DNA of 64,000 nucleotides from Jatrophihabitans sp. GTDB taxonomy: Bacteria; Actinomycetota; Actinomycetes; Mycobacteriales; Jatrophihabitantaceae. Below are positions 30,541 through 39,130 of the stretch, piece by piece. A program made the position numbers and the translations under genes. The DNA lies in NCBI GenBank assembly GCA_036399055.1, contig DASWNX010000040.1:186001-250000 (forward strand), in the 5' to 3' direction. Every line of letters starts with the position of its first letter. Within the stretch, counting starts at the first letter, position 1. A model generated the notes under the pieces. It worked only from the letters and a program-made list of their open reading frames with translations. It was not told the DNA's origin and did no database searches.

Positions 30541-31377
30541 CAGACCCCCGTGACCGCCGGCCGGCGCCAGGGTGACCCTGGTGCTGCCCTGGTTGTCCAG
30601 CGCCTGGCGGATCGGCCGCTCGGGCCTGCCGTCGCCGATCACCACCCGGCCGACGCCAGCGCGCAGCGCTTCGCCCGCGGCGTTCAACTTCATCCGCATG
30701 CCGCCACCGGCGCAGTCGGGCAGCGCGTCTGGGTCCAGGGTCAGCTCGCTGATCGTCGAGCCGCTGTCGCCCGGATCGGCGAGCACGCCGGGGGTGTCGG
30801 TCAGCAGGAGCAAGGTGGCGCCGTCCAGCGCGGCGGCCACCGCCGCGGCGACCCGGTCGGCGTCGACGTTGACCGCCGCGCCGTCCTCGGCCAGGGCCGG
30901 CGGTGAGATCACCGGAACCAGCCCGGCCGCGAGCAGGCTGCGCAGCACTCGCGCGTCGACCCGCTCGATCCGGCCGCTGTGGTTGTCCCGCACGATCACC
31001 ACCCGGCCGTCGCGCACCACGCGGTGGGCGCTCTTGCGCCGAGCCCGCACCAGCCCGGCGTCGATGCCGGTCAGCCCGACGGCCGGCACGCCGGCGGCCT
31101 GCAAGGCGCTCAGCAGGCGGGGTTTGGTGATCCCGCACAGGCCCAGGATCAGCGTCTGCAACGCCTCTGAATCGGTGTGGCGGGTGCTGAGGCCGTCCGG
31201 AGCGACCAGCCTGCGGTGGGGCTGCCCCAGCCGCTCGGCCAGCCGGTCGATGTCGGCCGAACCGCCGTGCACGAGCACCACCGGGACGCCGGCGCTGATC
31301 AGCGCCGCGACGTCACGGCAGAGGGCGTCCGGCTCAAGGGCTACCGCGCCTCCGCATTTGGCGACCAAGATGTCGAT
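30535..31377 (-). CDS. lysZ: ArgB/LysZ-like kinase acting on the carrier-bound amino acid
   Basis: An amino acid kinase of the N-acetylglutamate kinase family (280 residues). Motifs are ILVAKCGGAVAL (phosphate loop with Lys), VPVVLVHGGSADIDRLAERL, AVGLTGIDAGLVRARR, GLVPVISPPALAEDG, VNVDADRVAAAVAAAL, LLLTDTPGVL and GGGMRMKLNAAGEAL with the Lys. By analogy with LysZ it phosphorylates the side-chain carboxylate of LysW-glutamate. The start is unusual: no ATG, GTG or TTG lies at the right distance from the AAGGAG ribosome site inside the upstream stop. An ATC at 31377 has ideal spacing and keeps the first beta strand; TTG 31368 is the nearest standard codon but would cut that strand. Confidence 0.82.
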   Translation of the reverse strand: MDILVAKCGGAVALEPDALCRDVAALISAGVPVVLVHGGSADIDRLAERLGQPHRRLVAPDGLSTRHTDSEALQTLILGLCGITKPRLLSALQAAGVPAVGLTGIDAGLVRARRKSAHRVVRDGRVVIVRDNHSGRIERVDARVLRSLLAAGLVPVISPPALAEDGAAVNVDADRVAAAVAAALDGATLLLLTDTPGVLADPGDSGSTISELTLDPDALPDCAGGGMRMKLNAAGEALRAGVGRVVIGDGRPERPIRQALDNQGSTRVTLAPAGGHGGLR

Positions 31378-31388
31378 GACAGCTCTCC

Positions 31389-32414
31389 TTAGCTCGGGTG
31401 CAGCCCGGTGAAGCCGAGACCGGCCTGCTCGGGCCAGCCGTAGCGGACATTGAGTGACTGGACGGCGTTGCCGGCGCCGCCCTTGACGAGGTTGTCCAGC
31501 GCGGCGATGGCGACCAGCCGGCCTCCCTCGCGGTCGAGGGCGAAGCCGACGTCGCAGTAGTTGGAGCCGCTCAGCAGCTTGGGTTCGGGATAGCGGTACC
31601 AGCCGCGGCGGTGAGCGACGAGCCGGATGAACGGCTCTGCGGCGTAGCTGGCGCGGTAGGCCTGGCGGACCTGGGCCTCGGTGACGCCGTCGGCCAGAAC
31701 GCAGTGGCACAGCACCTGTACGCCGCGCACCGCGTTGACGCCGGTCGCGCTCATCCGCACCGGCAGGCCGATGGCCTGTTCGACCTCGGCCTGGTGGCGG
31801 TGCTCGGTCGGGGCGAACACCCGCATCGAGCCGCTGCGTTCGGGATGGCTGTTGCCGGCGGCGGTCGAGGCGCCGGAACCGCTGGAACCGGTGCGGGCAT
31901 CCACCTGGACGGACCCGGTTATCAGCCCCGCCTGGACCAGCGGGTGCAGCGCCAGGATGGCCGCGGTCGCCATGCAGCCGGGGATGCTGATCCGGTCGGC
32001 GCCGGCGAGGGCGTCCCGGTGCAGCTCGGCGAGCCCGACGACGTAGCTGCCCAGCGCGTCCGGATCGGCATGGGCTTTGCCGTAATGCCGCCGGTAGGCG
32101 GCTGGGTCGGCCAGCCGGAAGTCCGCCGAGAGGTTCACGGTCACCGGCGCCAGCGCCTCGAACTCCGCTCGCCGCTCGACGCTCACGCCATGCGGCGTGG
32201 CCAGCAGCACGACGTCGTAGCTGTCCAGCTCACGGTCGTCGACAAAGCTCAGCTCGGTGCTGCCGCGCAGGTTCGGATGCGCCCCGTCCACCCGGCGCCC
32301 GGCCAGCCGTCGCGAGGTGCAGGCCACGACCTCCACGTGCGGATGAGACGACAGCAGCCGCAGCAGCTCGCCGCCGATGTAGCCAGAGCCTCCGACGATC
32401 GCCGCCCTGATCAT
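31389..32414 (-). CDS. lysY: ArgC/LysY-like semialdehyde dehydrogenase acting on the carrier-bound acyl phosphate
   Basis: A 341-residue reductase of the N-acetyl-gamma-glutamyl-phosphate reductase family. The NADPH fold is IRAAIVGGSGYIGGELLRLL, then SYDVVLLATPHGVSVE, VNLSADFRLADPAAYRRHYG, the catalytic Cys in RISIPGCMATAAILALHPL, the substrate loop GSSGSGASTAAGNSHPERSG with FAPTEHRHQAEVEQA, and a C-terminal VKGGAGNAVQSLNV. It should reduce the LysW-bound gamma-glutamyl phosphate to the semialdehyde. The ATG overlaps the LysX stop. No argC/argJ pair for arginine synthesis is nearby, and the LysW context decides the assignment. Confidence 0.88.
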   Translation of the reverse strand: MIRAAIVGGSGYIGGELLRLLSSHPHVEVVACTSRRLAGRRVDGAHPNLRGSTELSFVDDRELDSYDVVLLATPHGVSVERRAEFEALAPVTVNLSADFRLADPAAYRRHYGKAHADPDALGSYVVGLAELHRDALAGADRISIPGCMATAAILALHPLVQAGLITGSVQVDARTGSSGSGASTAAGNSHPERSGSMRVFAPTEHRHQAEVEQAIGLPVRMSATGVNAVRGVQVLCHCVLADGVTEAQVRQAYRASYAAEPFIRLVAHRRGWYRYPEPKLLSGSNYCDVGFALDREGGRLVAIAALDNLVKGGAGNAVQSLNVRYGWPEQAGLGFTGLHPS

Positions 32415-33307
32415 GACCGGGCTCCGGCGAGGACGGGTTCGTCCGAGATCGCCAGCAGGTGGTCGACGATCAGCTCGGCCAGCTCCAGGGAGTCCCCGTG
32501 CGCCTGTTGGAAGCCGCCGAACTCCACGCCGGCGTTGACCTCCAGCACGGTGAGCTGGCCGTCGGCGCCTTCGATCAGGTCGACCCCCGCGACCGCCGCG
32601 CCCACCGCGCGGGCTGCCGCGCGGGCCAGCTGCGCCATCTCCTCGGTCAACGGGCAGGCCATCGGCTGGCCGCCGAGCGCGACGTTGGTGCGCCACTGAT
32701 CGCTGCGCCGGTAGATCGCTCCGACGGCCTGATCGCCGATGACTATCACCCGCAGGTCCCGGTCGGGCTTGGCCACCAGGCGTTGCAGGTAGACCAGGTG
32801 CGCTTGGGGCCCCGGCAGCGCGGCGATGTAGTCGAGCACGATCTCGGCAGTCGCCAGGTCCCGAACCGGCGTGACGAGCCGCCCCCATGAGCCGGTGAGC
32901 GGCTTGACGACCAACGGAAAGCCCAGCTCCAGCATCGCCGCAAGCGCCGCCTGCGGGCTGAGCGCCAGGCAGCTGTCCGGCGTGGCGACGCCGTGCCGGC
33001 GCAGTTGGAGGCTGGTCCGCCACTTGTCGCCGCAGATCTCGATCGCGTGTGCCGAATTGACCATGGGTAGCTCCTGAATCTCCAGCGAGCGGGCCGCGTA
33101 CACCGCGCGGCTCAGGCTGATCTCGCGGTTGAGCACCGCCCGATAGACAGGGGCGCCCACCGGGGTGTCGGGCATCCGCAGCTCGCGGGTGTCGAGCTGG
33201 ACGTAGGGCACGCCGCGGCGTGTCAGGGCCGCGAAGAGGCGTTTCTCATCGGAGCGGACCCGCGAGGCCAGGACGGCTACCGGCGCTTGCGCCGAGGCAG
33301 TCCTCAT
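32411..33307 (-). CDS. lysX: LysX-like ATP-grasp ligase loading the carrier protein
   Basis: A 298-residue ATP-grasp enzyme of the RimK/LysX family. It forms the isopeptide bond between the LysW C-terminal glutamate gamma-carboxyl and the alpha-amino group of the substrate amino acid (glutamate or aminoadipate in known systems). Motifs include ICGDKWRTSLQLRRHGVATP, GFPLVVKPLTGSWGRLVTPV, YLQRLVAKPDRDLRVIVIGD, AIYRRSDQWRTNVALGGQ, GAAVAGVDLIEG and the metal-binding LTVLEVNAGVEFGGFQ. The ATG overlaps the LysW stop, an arrangement diagnostic for AmCP systems. The substrate cannot be fixed from the sequence alone; the transketolase neighbours favour glutamate as in vazabitide. Confidence 0.9.
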   Translation of the reverse strand: MRTASAQAPVAVLASRVRSDEKRLFAALTRRGVPYVQLDTRELRMPDTPVGAPVYRAVLNREISLSRAVYAARSLEIQELPMVNSAHAIEICGDKWRTSLQLRRHGVATPDSCLALSPQAALAAMLELGFPLVVKPLTGSWGRLVTPVRDLATAEIVLDYIAALPGPQAHLVYLQRLVAKPDRDLRVIVIGDQAVGAIYRRSDQWRTNVALGGQPMACPLTEEMAQLARAAARAVGAAVAGVDLIEGADGQLTVLEVNAGVEFGGFQQAHGDSLELAELIVDHLLAISDEPVLAGARS

Positions 33308-33471
33308 TCGCCCCAGTCCTCCTCGATCTCCGGGGCGAGCGCGAGCAGCAGGGGGCTGGTGGCGACCACTTCGAGTTCGGCGCGGCAGTCCAGGCATTCG
33401 ACGATCTCGTTGAGCGTCGGCTCGGCCGGCAACGTCAACGGGCTCTGGCATTCAGGGCAGGGCGTGGTCAC
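33304..33471 (-). CDS. lysW: LysW-like amino-group carrier protein (AmCP)
   Basis: A 55-residue acidic carrier protein. Two Cys pairs (CPEC at residues 5-8 and ECLDC at 25-29) form the zinc ribbon, and the C-terminus is the conserved EDWGE, whose last Glu is the attachment site for the substrate. The GTG start has GAGGAG seven bases upstream, within the gap after the transketolase gene. Known LysW proteins act in thermophile and archaeal lysine/arginine synthesis, and in actinobacteria as carriers for secondary metabolism (vazabitide type). Here it is surrounded by loading, modifying and releasing enzymes, which gives the strongest single clue to the cluster's chemistry. Confidence 0.93.
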   Translation of the reverse strand: MTTPCPECQSPLTLPAEPTLNEIVECLDCRAELEVVATSPLLLALAPEIEEDWGE

Positions 33472-33481
33472 GAAGTGCTCC

Positions 33482-34462
33482 TCAGAAGGTGGGGTGGGGT
33501 TGGCGGTGAGGGGGTCCGGATGGCGTGATGACTGGCGGGCCCAGCCCGAGCTCGCCCAGCACCTGCTGGTGGATCGCCTCGCCGCTGACGCCGTAATGGG
33601 CGAGGATCTCGCGCTCGCTGCCGACCAGCGACACGAAGGCGCGGGGGATGCCCACGCGCAGCAGGCGGCGCGGAGCGGCGGCGCACAGCGCCTCAGCCAG
33701 CGTCGAGCCGAGGCCGCCGATGATCCAGTGCGCTTCGACGCTGACCACCAGCGAGGCCGGGGCGACGGCGTGCAGAAAGGCCTCGGTGTCAAAGGGCGCC
33801 AGCGTGTGGACGTGCAGCACGGTGACTCCCACGCCGTCCTCGCGCAGCAGCGCGGCCGCGGCCAGCGTGGCGGCCAGCGGCTGCGGGCCGATGGCCGCCA
33901 GCACCACCTCGCCACCTGGCGACAGAACCTGGATCCGGCCGAGCACCGGCGCGGGCATCGGGTGCGGCAGCGGCTCGGCCGCGCCCCGGTCCAGCCGCAG
34001 GTACACCGGGCCGGGCAGGTCGACGACCTGCTCCAGCAGCGCCACGACCTGCTCGGCGTCGCCGGGCACCACCACCGTCATGTTCGGCAGCGCCCGCATC
34101 ACGGCCAGGTCCTCCAGGGCGTGATGGGTCGGCCCGAGCCGGCCGGCCGACACCCCGGCATGGGTCGCGGCGATCCGCACCGGCAGGCCGTTGTAGGCGA
34201 TGTCGATCTTGACGAACTCCAGCGCCCGGCTGGCCGCGAAGGTGGCCATGGTGTGCACGAACGGCCTGGCGCCGCCGGCCGCCAGACCGGCGGCGGCGCC
34301 CATCAGGCACTGCTCGGCGATGCCCAGGTCGAGGTAGCGCCCGGCGGCGGCGCCGAAGTCGGCGCCGGTGAACAGCCCGGTGTCAGAGTCCAGGCACACG
34401 GTGCGGGCGTCGCTGGCCAGCAGCGCCAGCAGGGCGTCGCGATAGGCCAGTCGCGGGCTCAC
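33482..34462 (-). CDS. Transketolase, C-terminal subunit (pyrimidine-binding and C-terminal domains)
   Basis: A 326-residue half-transketolase. It carries the pyrimidine-binding domain with TVCLDSDTGLFTGAD and the catalytic Glu in YLDLGIAEQCLMGAAAGLAA, the helix RPFVHTMATFAASRALEFVK, THAGVSAGRLGPTHHALEDL, and the C-terminal domain with VSVEAHWIIGGLGSTLAEAL. It works as a heterodimer with the next gene, overlapping by GTGA. In vazabitide-type pathways such a split transketolase adds a two-carbon hydroxyacetyl unit to the carrier-bound glutamate semialdehyde. That role is inferred from the neighbours; pentose-phosphate duty is unlikely given the operon. Confidence 0.87.
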   Translation of the reverse strand: MSPRLAYRDALLALLASDARTVCLDSDTGLFTGADFGAAAGRYLDLGIAEQCLMGAAAGLAAGGARPFVHTMATFAASRALEFVKIDIAYNGLPVRIAATHAGVSAGRLGPTHHALEDLAVMRALPNMTVVVPGDAEQVVALLEQVVDLPGPVYLRLDRGAAEPLPHPMPAPVLGRIQVLSPGGEVVLAAIGPQPLAATLAAAALLREDGVGVTVLHVHTLAPFDTEAFLHAVAPASLVVSVEAHWIIGGLGSTLAEALCAAAPRRLLRVGIPRAFVSLVGSEREILAHYGVSGEAIHQQVLGELGLGPPVITPSGPPHRQPHPTF

Positions 34463-35289
34463 AGCAACGCACCGCCCTCACTGAGGAAGGATTCCAGCGA
34501 GGACCGGACTCGGGCCTGCTGGGTGGCCGAGAGCACGACGTAGTGGCTCTGCCTCAGGCCTGACAGCTGGGGCACCCCATGGCCCTTGTCGGTGTGGGCG
34601 ATCAGCACGCTGGGGCGGCCGGGGGTCCACGGCGCGGCGCCGAGGTGGGCGCTCAGCGCCTGCTGGTCGTGGCCGTCGACCTCGCGCACTGACCAGCCGA
34701 AGCTGCGCCAGCGCTCGGCCAGCGGCTCGAGAGTCACGATGCTCTCGGTGTTGCCGCCCAGTTGCAGGCCATTGCGATCGATCACCGCTGTCAGCTGGTC
34801 GGCGCCGTGCGCGGCGGCCACGCCGGCGGCCTCCCAGCAGGAGCCTTCTTGCAGCTCGCCGTCGCCGAGCACCACGAAGACCCGTCGTGGTGGGCCGAAC
34901 AGCCGCGCTGCCAGGGCGAAGCCAAGACCCAGCGCCAGGCCGTGACCCAGTGATCCGGTCGGCAGCTCCACACCAGGCACCGCCGCCACCGGATGGCTCA
35001 TCAGACGCCCGCCGGAGCGGCAGTACTCCTCGAGCTCGGCGGCCGGAAAGTAGCCGCGCTCGGCGAGGGTGGCGTAGAGCGCTATCGCGCCGTGTCCCTT
35101 GCTGAGCAGGAAGATGTCGCGGGTGGCTTCGGCCGGGCGCTGCGGATCGATGTCGAGCACGTCGAAGTACAGGCAGCTCAGGATGTCGACCAGTGACAGG
35201 GAGCCGCCGAGGTGCCCGCCGTCCGGCCCGGAGCACATCTCCACGACCGCTCTGCGGATGTTGTCGGCATGCTGGGCGGTGCTGGTCAT
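34459..35289 (-). CDS. Transketolase, N-terminal subunit (thiamine pyrophosphate-binding)
   Basis: A 276-residue protein holding the ThDP diphosphate/metal-binding domain. Motifs are [20 protein letters not shown] with the conserved His, [53 protein letters not shown], and the GDG...N metal site in [20 protein letters not shown] with [13 protein letters not shown]. The C-terminus [16 protein letters not shown] is also typical. Its ATG overlaps the aminotransferase stop and its TGA overlaps the start of the C-terminal half, giving equal expression of both subunits. Confidence 0.88.
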   Translation of the reverse strand: MTSTAQHADNIRRAVVEMCSGPDGGHLGGSLSLVDILSCLYFDVLDIDPQRPAEATRDIFLLSKGHGAIALYATLAERGYFPAAELEEYCRSGGRLMSHPVAAVPGVELPTGSLGHGLALGLGFALAARLFGPPRRVFVVLGDGELQEGSCWEAAGVAAAHGADQLTAVIDRNGLQLGGNTESIVTLEPLAERWRSFGWSVREVDGHDQQALSAHLGAAPWTPGRPSVLIAHTDKGHGVPQLSGLRQSHYVVLSATQQARVRSSLESFLSEGGALL

Positions 35290-36599
35290 GAGCGCGTTCC
35301 GCTCGCCATCGCCGCGACGGCGCCCAGATTGGCCCAGATCTTGTCGAAGGCGTCGGCGTACTGGCTCAACGAGGGCCCGGCCGAAGGGTTCAGATGCCGT
35401 TTCTGGATGGTCAGCGAGTCCTCGATCACGGCCCGGGTGACCGGATAGTCGCCGCTGGGCGGCGGCGATCCCAGCCGCCAGGGATAACCCTTGCCGAAGC
35501 CGATTCGATCGACGAACACCTGCTGTTCGGGCAAGGGCATCAATTGGTAGCGCGAGACCGGCACGCCCTCGGCGCGCAGCAGGCGCCTGAGCACGCTTCG
35601 GAACGACGCCGGCCGGACCCCGTCCAAGCCGGCTGCCTCCGGGTCGAAGCGGAGCCGGAGGATGTGCCAGGCGTGGGTGGTTCCGGGCGCCGCCCGGGGG
35701 ACCACGATCCCGGGCAACTTCTCCAGCCGGCCCAAAAAGGCCTGCACGTTGTGCTGGCGAGCCCGCTCGTAGTCGTCGAACCGGTCGAGCTGGGAGAGCG
35801 TGAAGGCCGCCTGCACCGAGCTCATCTTGCTGTTCCAGCCCAGAATGTGAGACACGTACTCGCGCTGTTGGGCGGGGTCGATCACCTCGCCGAACTGGCG
35901 GGCCATCCGGATCCGGTCCGCCAGCTGCCGGTCGTCGGTGGTGATCAGCCCGCCTTCCCCGCAGGTCGGCAGGTTCTTGGTGACCTGCAGGCTGAACGCG
36001 GCCGCCGTTGCTAGGCTGCCCACCGGCCGGCCCTGATACCTGGCCCCGTGCGCCTGTGCCGCGTCCTCCACGACGGCCAGCTGGTGCTGTCGCGCGATCT
36101 CACCGAGAGCGGTCATGTCCGCGGGCTGACCGTGCAGGTGGACGGGCAGGATCGCGGCGGTGCGTGGTGACAGCGCGGCCCGCACCGCCTGCGGGTCCAG
36201 GCAGAAGGTCACCGGGTCGACGTCGGCGAACACCGGCACCGCCAGCTGGTGCAACGGGGCCAGGGCGCTGGCGATGAAGCTCAACGCGGGCACGATGACC
36301 TCGTCGCCGGGGCCTACCCCCAGGCCGGCCAGGATCAGGCTGAGCGCGGTGGTGCCGTTGGAGGTCGCGACGCAGGCAGCGCTGTCGCAGCGCAGCGCCC
36401 ACTCCTGCTCCAGCCGGCTGACCGGCGTGTGGCCGGCCGAGTCCGAGACCATCCGGCCGTCCAGCGCCTGCGTCACGGCGGCCCGATCGGCATCGGTCAC
36501 CACCGGCCACTGCACGGCTTCCGGCGGTTGCGTGACGGCGGCCTTGCCGCCGAAAGCGGCCAGTTCCGACTGGGTCCTGGGCTGCGGCGAGAGCGTCAC
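35286..36599 (-). CDS. DegT/DnrJ/EryC1-family PLP aminotransferase
   Basis: A 437-residue fold-type I aminotransferase. Motifs are [93 protein letters not shown] with the PLP-contacting Asp, and [20 protein letters not shown] with the PLP Lys. Relatives aminate keto sugars. Here, as first gene of the AmCP operon, it probably aminates the ketone left by the transketolase on the carrier-bound chain (inference). The start is either GTG 36599, with a weak CGGAA site, or GTG 36626. Confidence 0.87.
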   Translation of the reverse strand: MTLSPQPRTQSELAAFGGKAAVTQPPEAVQWPVVTDADRAAVTQALDGRMVSDSAGHTPVSRLEQEWALRCDSAACVATSNGTTALSLILAGLGVGPGDEVIVPALSFIASALAPLHQLAVPVFADVDPVTFCLDPQAVRAALSPRTAAILPVHLHGQPADMTALGEIARQHQLAVVEDAAQAHGARYQGRPVGSLATAAAFSLQVTKNLPTCGEGGLITTDDRQLADRIRMARQFGEVIDPAQQREYVSHILGWNSKMSSVQAAFTLSQLDRFDDYERARQHNVQAFLGRLEKLPGIVVPRAAPGTTHAWHILRLRFDPEAAGLDGVRPASFRSVLRRLLRAEGVPVSRYQLMPLPEQQVFVDRIGFGKGYPWRLGSPPPSGDYPVTRAVIEDSLTIQKRHLNPSAGPSLSQYADAFDKIWANLGAVAAMASGTRS

Positions 36600-36857
36600 A
36601 GGCGGTTCCGATCTGTTGTCGAACACGGGGAGAACTCGAACCTAGAGCCGGGTCCGGCCAACTGGCGTCGGCCTGTTCGCTGACGGCTGCGACAGCCGCG
36701 CAGCGCTCGGTTCGCGGCCGGTGAAACGCAGGAGCTACCGCGACGGCCGGCAGCTAAGCGGCAGGGGGGACGACCGGGGAGCCGGCGCCGGTCAGGATCG
36801 ACATCAGGCCATCGAGCCACCTGAGATCGCTGAGCACACCGACCACCAGGAGCACCT
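36600..36857. promoter_or_regulatory. Divergent promoter region of the two cluster operons
   Basis: About 258 bp separate the minus-strand AmCP operon from the plus-strand tailoring operon, so both promoters must lie here. The right end holds the AGGAG ribosome site of the sulfotransferase gene. A purine run (GGCAGGGGGGACGACCGGGG) sits near 36762. I see no clear -10/-35 pair or palindromic operator. This is the natural target for the cluster's LuxR-type regulator. Confidence 0.5.
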
Positions 36858-37586
36858 ATGCAGCAACCTCCGCGCATCCTCGCGCTGTGGAGCGCGCCGA
36901 GATGCCGCTCGACGGCGTTCTCCAGAATGGTCGCCGAGCGTGGCGACTACCTCGTGATCCACGAGCCCTTCTCGCGGCTGGCCGACTTCGGCCAGGTCCG
37001 GATCGGTGAGCGGGAGGTACGCAGCGAGGCGGGCGTGATCGCCGCGCTGCGCGATGTCGCCAGCCGGCAACCGGTGTTCTTCAAGGACACGACGGACTTC
37101 CGTTATCCGCAGGTGCTGGCCGACCGGGACTTTCTGGCCGAGGTCCGGCACTCGTTCATCATCCGCGAGCCGGCCGAGGCGATCGCCTCGCACTTTCGGC
37201 TCAATCCCGATCTGCGTTGTGACGACGTCGGATTCACCAGGCTGGCTGAGCTGTTCGACGCGGTGGCCGGCCTGAGCGACCGGCCGCCGGCGGTGATCGA
37301 CGCCAACGAGTTGCTGGTGGCGCCCGAGGCGCTCGTGCGGTCTTACTGCGAGCAGGTGGGCATCGAGTTCCGACCTGAGGCGCTGCGCTGGTCAGCAGGC
37401 ATGCGCGCGGACTGGCGACAGACCTCTGAGTGGCATGCCGCGACCAGCTCGACGACCGGGTTTCAGGCGCCGCCGGCTGAGGACGCTGTCGATGTGAGGG
37501 CCGATGAAACCCTGGCCGGCTACCTCGAGCACCACCTGCCTGCCTTTCAACGGTTGCATGCCCTGCGGCTGAGGCCGGCGTCATGA
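36858..37586 (+). CDS. Sulfotransferase family protein
   Basis: The 242-residue protein has the PAPS-binding loop near its start, LWSAPRCRSTAFSRMVAERG, and FIIREPAEAIASHFRLN as the second (3'-phosphate) motif. VFFKDTTDF lies between them, the usual order for cytosolic sulfotransferases. It should transfer sulfate from PAPS to a hydroxyl of the cluster intermediate. In vazabitide and azinomycin synthesis a sulfate ester is the leaving group for aziridine closure, so this enzyme may have the same role (inference). Its ATG has AGGAG nine bases upstream, and its stop overlaps the decarboxylase ATG. Confidence 0.83.
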   Translation: MQQPPRILALWSAPRCRSTAFSRMVAERGDYLVIHEPFSRLADFGQVRIGEREVRSEAGVIAALRDVASRQPVFFKDTTDFRYPQVLADRDFLAEVRHSFIIREPAEAIASHFRLNPDLRCDDVGFTRLAELFDAVAGLSDRPPAVIDANELLVAPEALVRSYCEQVGIEFRPEALRWSAGMRADWRQTSEWHAATSSTTGFQAPPAEDAVDVRADETLAGYLEHHLPAFQRLHALRLRPAS

Positions 37587-39130
37587 CCGGCGGCATCGGC
37601 CCGGCCATGCCCGACGCGCAGTTCCGGCTGTTGGCGCATCAGACGGTCGACGTGGTGGCCGACTACCTGGCCGGCATCCGCGAGGACCCGGTGTTCCGGG
37701 TGATGCCTGACGCGGTGCGCGCGAAACTAAGCGGCCAGCCACTCGGTGAGGAGCCGGTGCCCGTCGAGCGGCTGCTCGCCGAAGTCCGCGAGAGCGTGTT
37801 GCCTTATCCGATGGGAAACGGGCACCCGAGGTTCTTCGGCTGGGTGAACTCCGCACCCGCGCCGGCCGGCATCCTCGCCGAGCTGCTGGCCGCGGCTCAG
37901 GATCCCAGCTGCGACGTCGGAGACATCGCCGCCCTGCACGTGGAGACCGCCGTGCTGGAGTGGCTCAAACAGCTGATGGGCTATCCGGCCGCGGCGGCCG
38001 GCGTCCTGGTCAGCGGCGGCAGCATGGCGACCCTGACCGGGTTGGCCGCGGCGCGCCAGTGGGTCGCCGAGCGCGACGGCTGGGACGTCCGCCGCGACGG
38101 AACGCGCCCGCCCGACGGCCGGCGACTGATGACCTACGCCAGTGACCAGGCGCACAGCTCGGTCCGCAAGGCCGTCGAGCTGCTGGGACTGGGCAGCTCG
38201 TCGCTGCGCAAGGTCGAGGTCGATCACGATTACCGTTTGGATGTCGGCGCGTTGACCCGGGCCATCGAGCAGGACCTGAGCCGGGGCGCGAGGCCGTTCT
38301 GCGTGGTGGCCAGCGCCGGAACGGTGAACTCCGGCGCGATCGACCCGTTGGCGCAGATCGCCGATGTCTGCCAGCGCTATGGGCTCTGGCTGCACGTCGA
38401 CGGCGCCTACGGCGCGCTGGCCAGCGTGCATCCGCAGGTCGCTGCGGCCTTTGACGGCCTGTCGCGGGCGGACTCGCTGACCATCGACCCGCACAAGTGG
38501 CTCTCGGTTCCGATCGAGTGCGGTTGCGCGCTGGTCCGCGACGGCGAGCTGTTGCGCCGGACGTTCGCCTACGTGCCGGCCTACCTGCACACGGAGCCGG
38601 GCGTGGGGGTCGGTGGGCTGGACTTCGCCCAGTTCGGATTCCAGCAGACCCGTGGCTTCCGGGCGCTCAAGCTCTGGATGGTGCTGCGGCAGCTGGGACG
38701 CCGCGGCCTGCGCGAGCTGATCGGCAGGCATCTCGAGCTCGCCCGCGAACTGGCCCAGCTCATCGAGGACTCGCCGGAGCTGGAGCTGATGGCGCCGCTC
38801 AGCCTGTCGGTCGTCACCTTCCGCTTCCTCGCGCCGGGCGTCGGCGAGCAGGACGGGATGAGCCGCCTCAACCGCGCGATCGAGGCCGCGGTGCAAACCG
38901 ACGGCCGGGTTTTTCTCACCAGCACCCGGCTGCGTGAGGGCGTGGTGCTACGCGCCTGCGTCCTGCATTACGACACCGGCTCCGCCGACCTGGTGAAGCT
39001 GGTCGAGGTCGTCTGCGAGATCGGCCGCGACCTTGCCAAGCGGTGGGTCGCCGATCAGGCCGAAGCGCGTTCTCCGGGCTGGGCAGTCAGCGCCAGCACG
39101 GCACATCGACAAGGAATTGAGGAAGTATGA
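37583..39130 (+). CDS. PLP-dependent amino acid decarboxylase (group II), cluster member
   Basis: A decarboxylase of 515 residues. Motifs are GNGHPRFFGWVNSAPAPAGI, AALHVETAVLEWLKQLMGYP, LVSGGSMATLTGLAAARQWV, YASDQAHSSVRKAVELLG, VVASAGTVNSGAIDPL, HVDGAYGALA and the PLP Lys in TIDPHKWLSVPIECGCAL. It differs from the aromatic decarboxylase at 23967 in the N-terminal region and substrate loop and is closer to the broad L-2,4-diaminobutyrate/tyrosine decarboxylase-like group. It lies between the sulfotransferase and GH51 genes with ATGA overlaps on both sides, so it very probably decarboxylates a cluster intermediate, perhaps the released diamino acid. Confidence 0.87.
   Translation: MTGGIGPAMPDAQFRLLAHQTVDVVADYLAGIREDPVFRVMPDAVRAKLSGQPLGEEPVPVERLLAEVRESVLPYPMGNGHPRFFGWVNSAPAPAGILAELLAAAQDPSCDVGDIAALHVETAVLEWLKQLMGYPAAAAGVLVSGGSMATLTGLAAARQWVAERDGWDVRRDGTRPPDGRRLMTYASDQAHSSVRKAVELLGLGSSSLRKVEVDHDYRLDVGALTRAIEQDLSRGARPFCVVASAGTVNSGAIDPLAQIADVCQRYGLWLHVDGAYGALASVHPQVAAAFDGLSRADSLTIDPHKWLSVPIECGCALVRDGELLRRTFAYVPAYLHTEPGVGVGGLDFAQFGFQQTRGFRALKLWMVLRQLGRRGLRELIGRHLELARELAQLIEDSPELELMAPLSLSVVTFRFLAPGVGEQDGMSRLNRAIEAAVQTDGRVFLTSTRLREGVVLRACVLHYDTGSADLVKLVEVVCEIGRDLAKRWVADQAEARSPGWAVSASTAHRQGIEEV

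Noticed and set aside
30535..32414. Arginine biosynthesis (argC, argB)
   Set aside because: No argJ, argD, argF, argG or argH nearby, and these genes overlap lysX, lysW and lysK-like genes; the sequences act on a carrier protein by context.
29402..36599. Primary lysine biosynthesis through aminoadipate
   Set aside because: Genes for homocitrate and homoaconitate steps are absent, actinobacteria use the diaminopimelate route, and the transketolase, BtrH-like and glycosylation genes point to secondary metabolism.
36762..36781. Purine run as a regulator binding site
   Set aside because: No symmetry or repeat, so it cannot be told from ordinary G-rich intergenic sequence.
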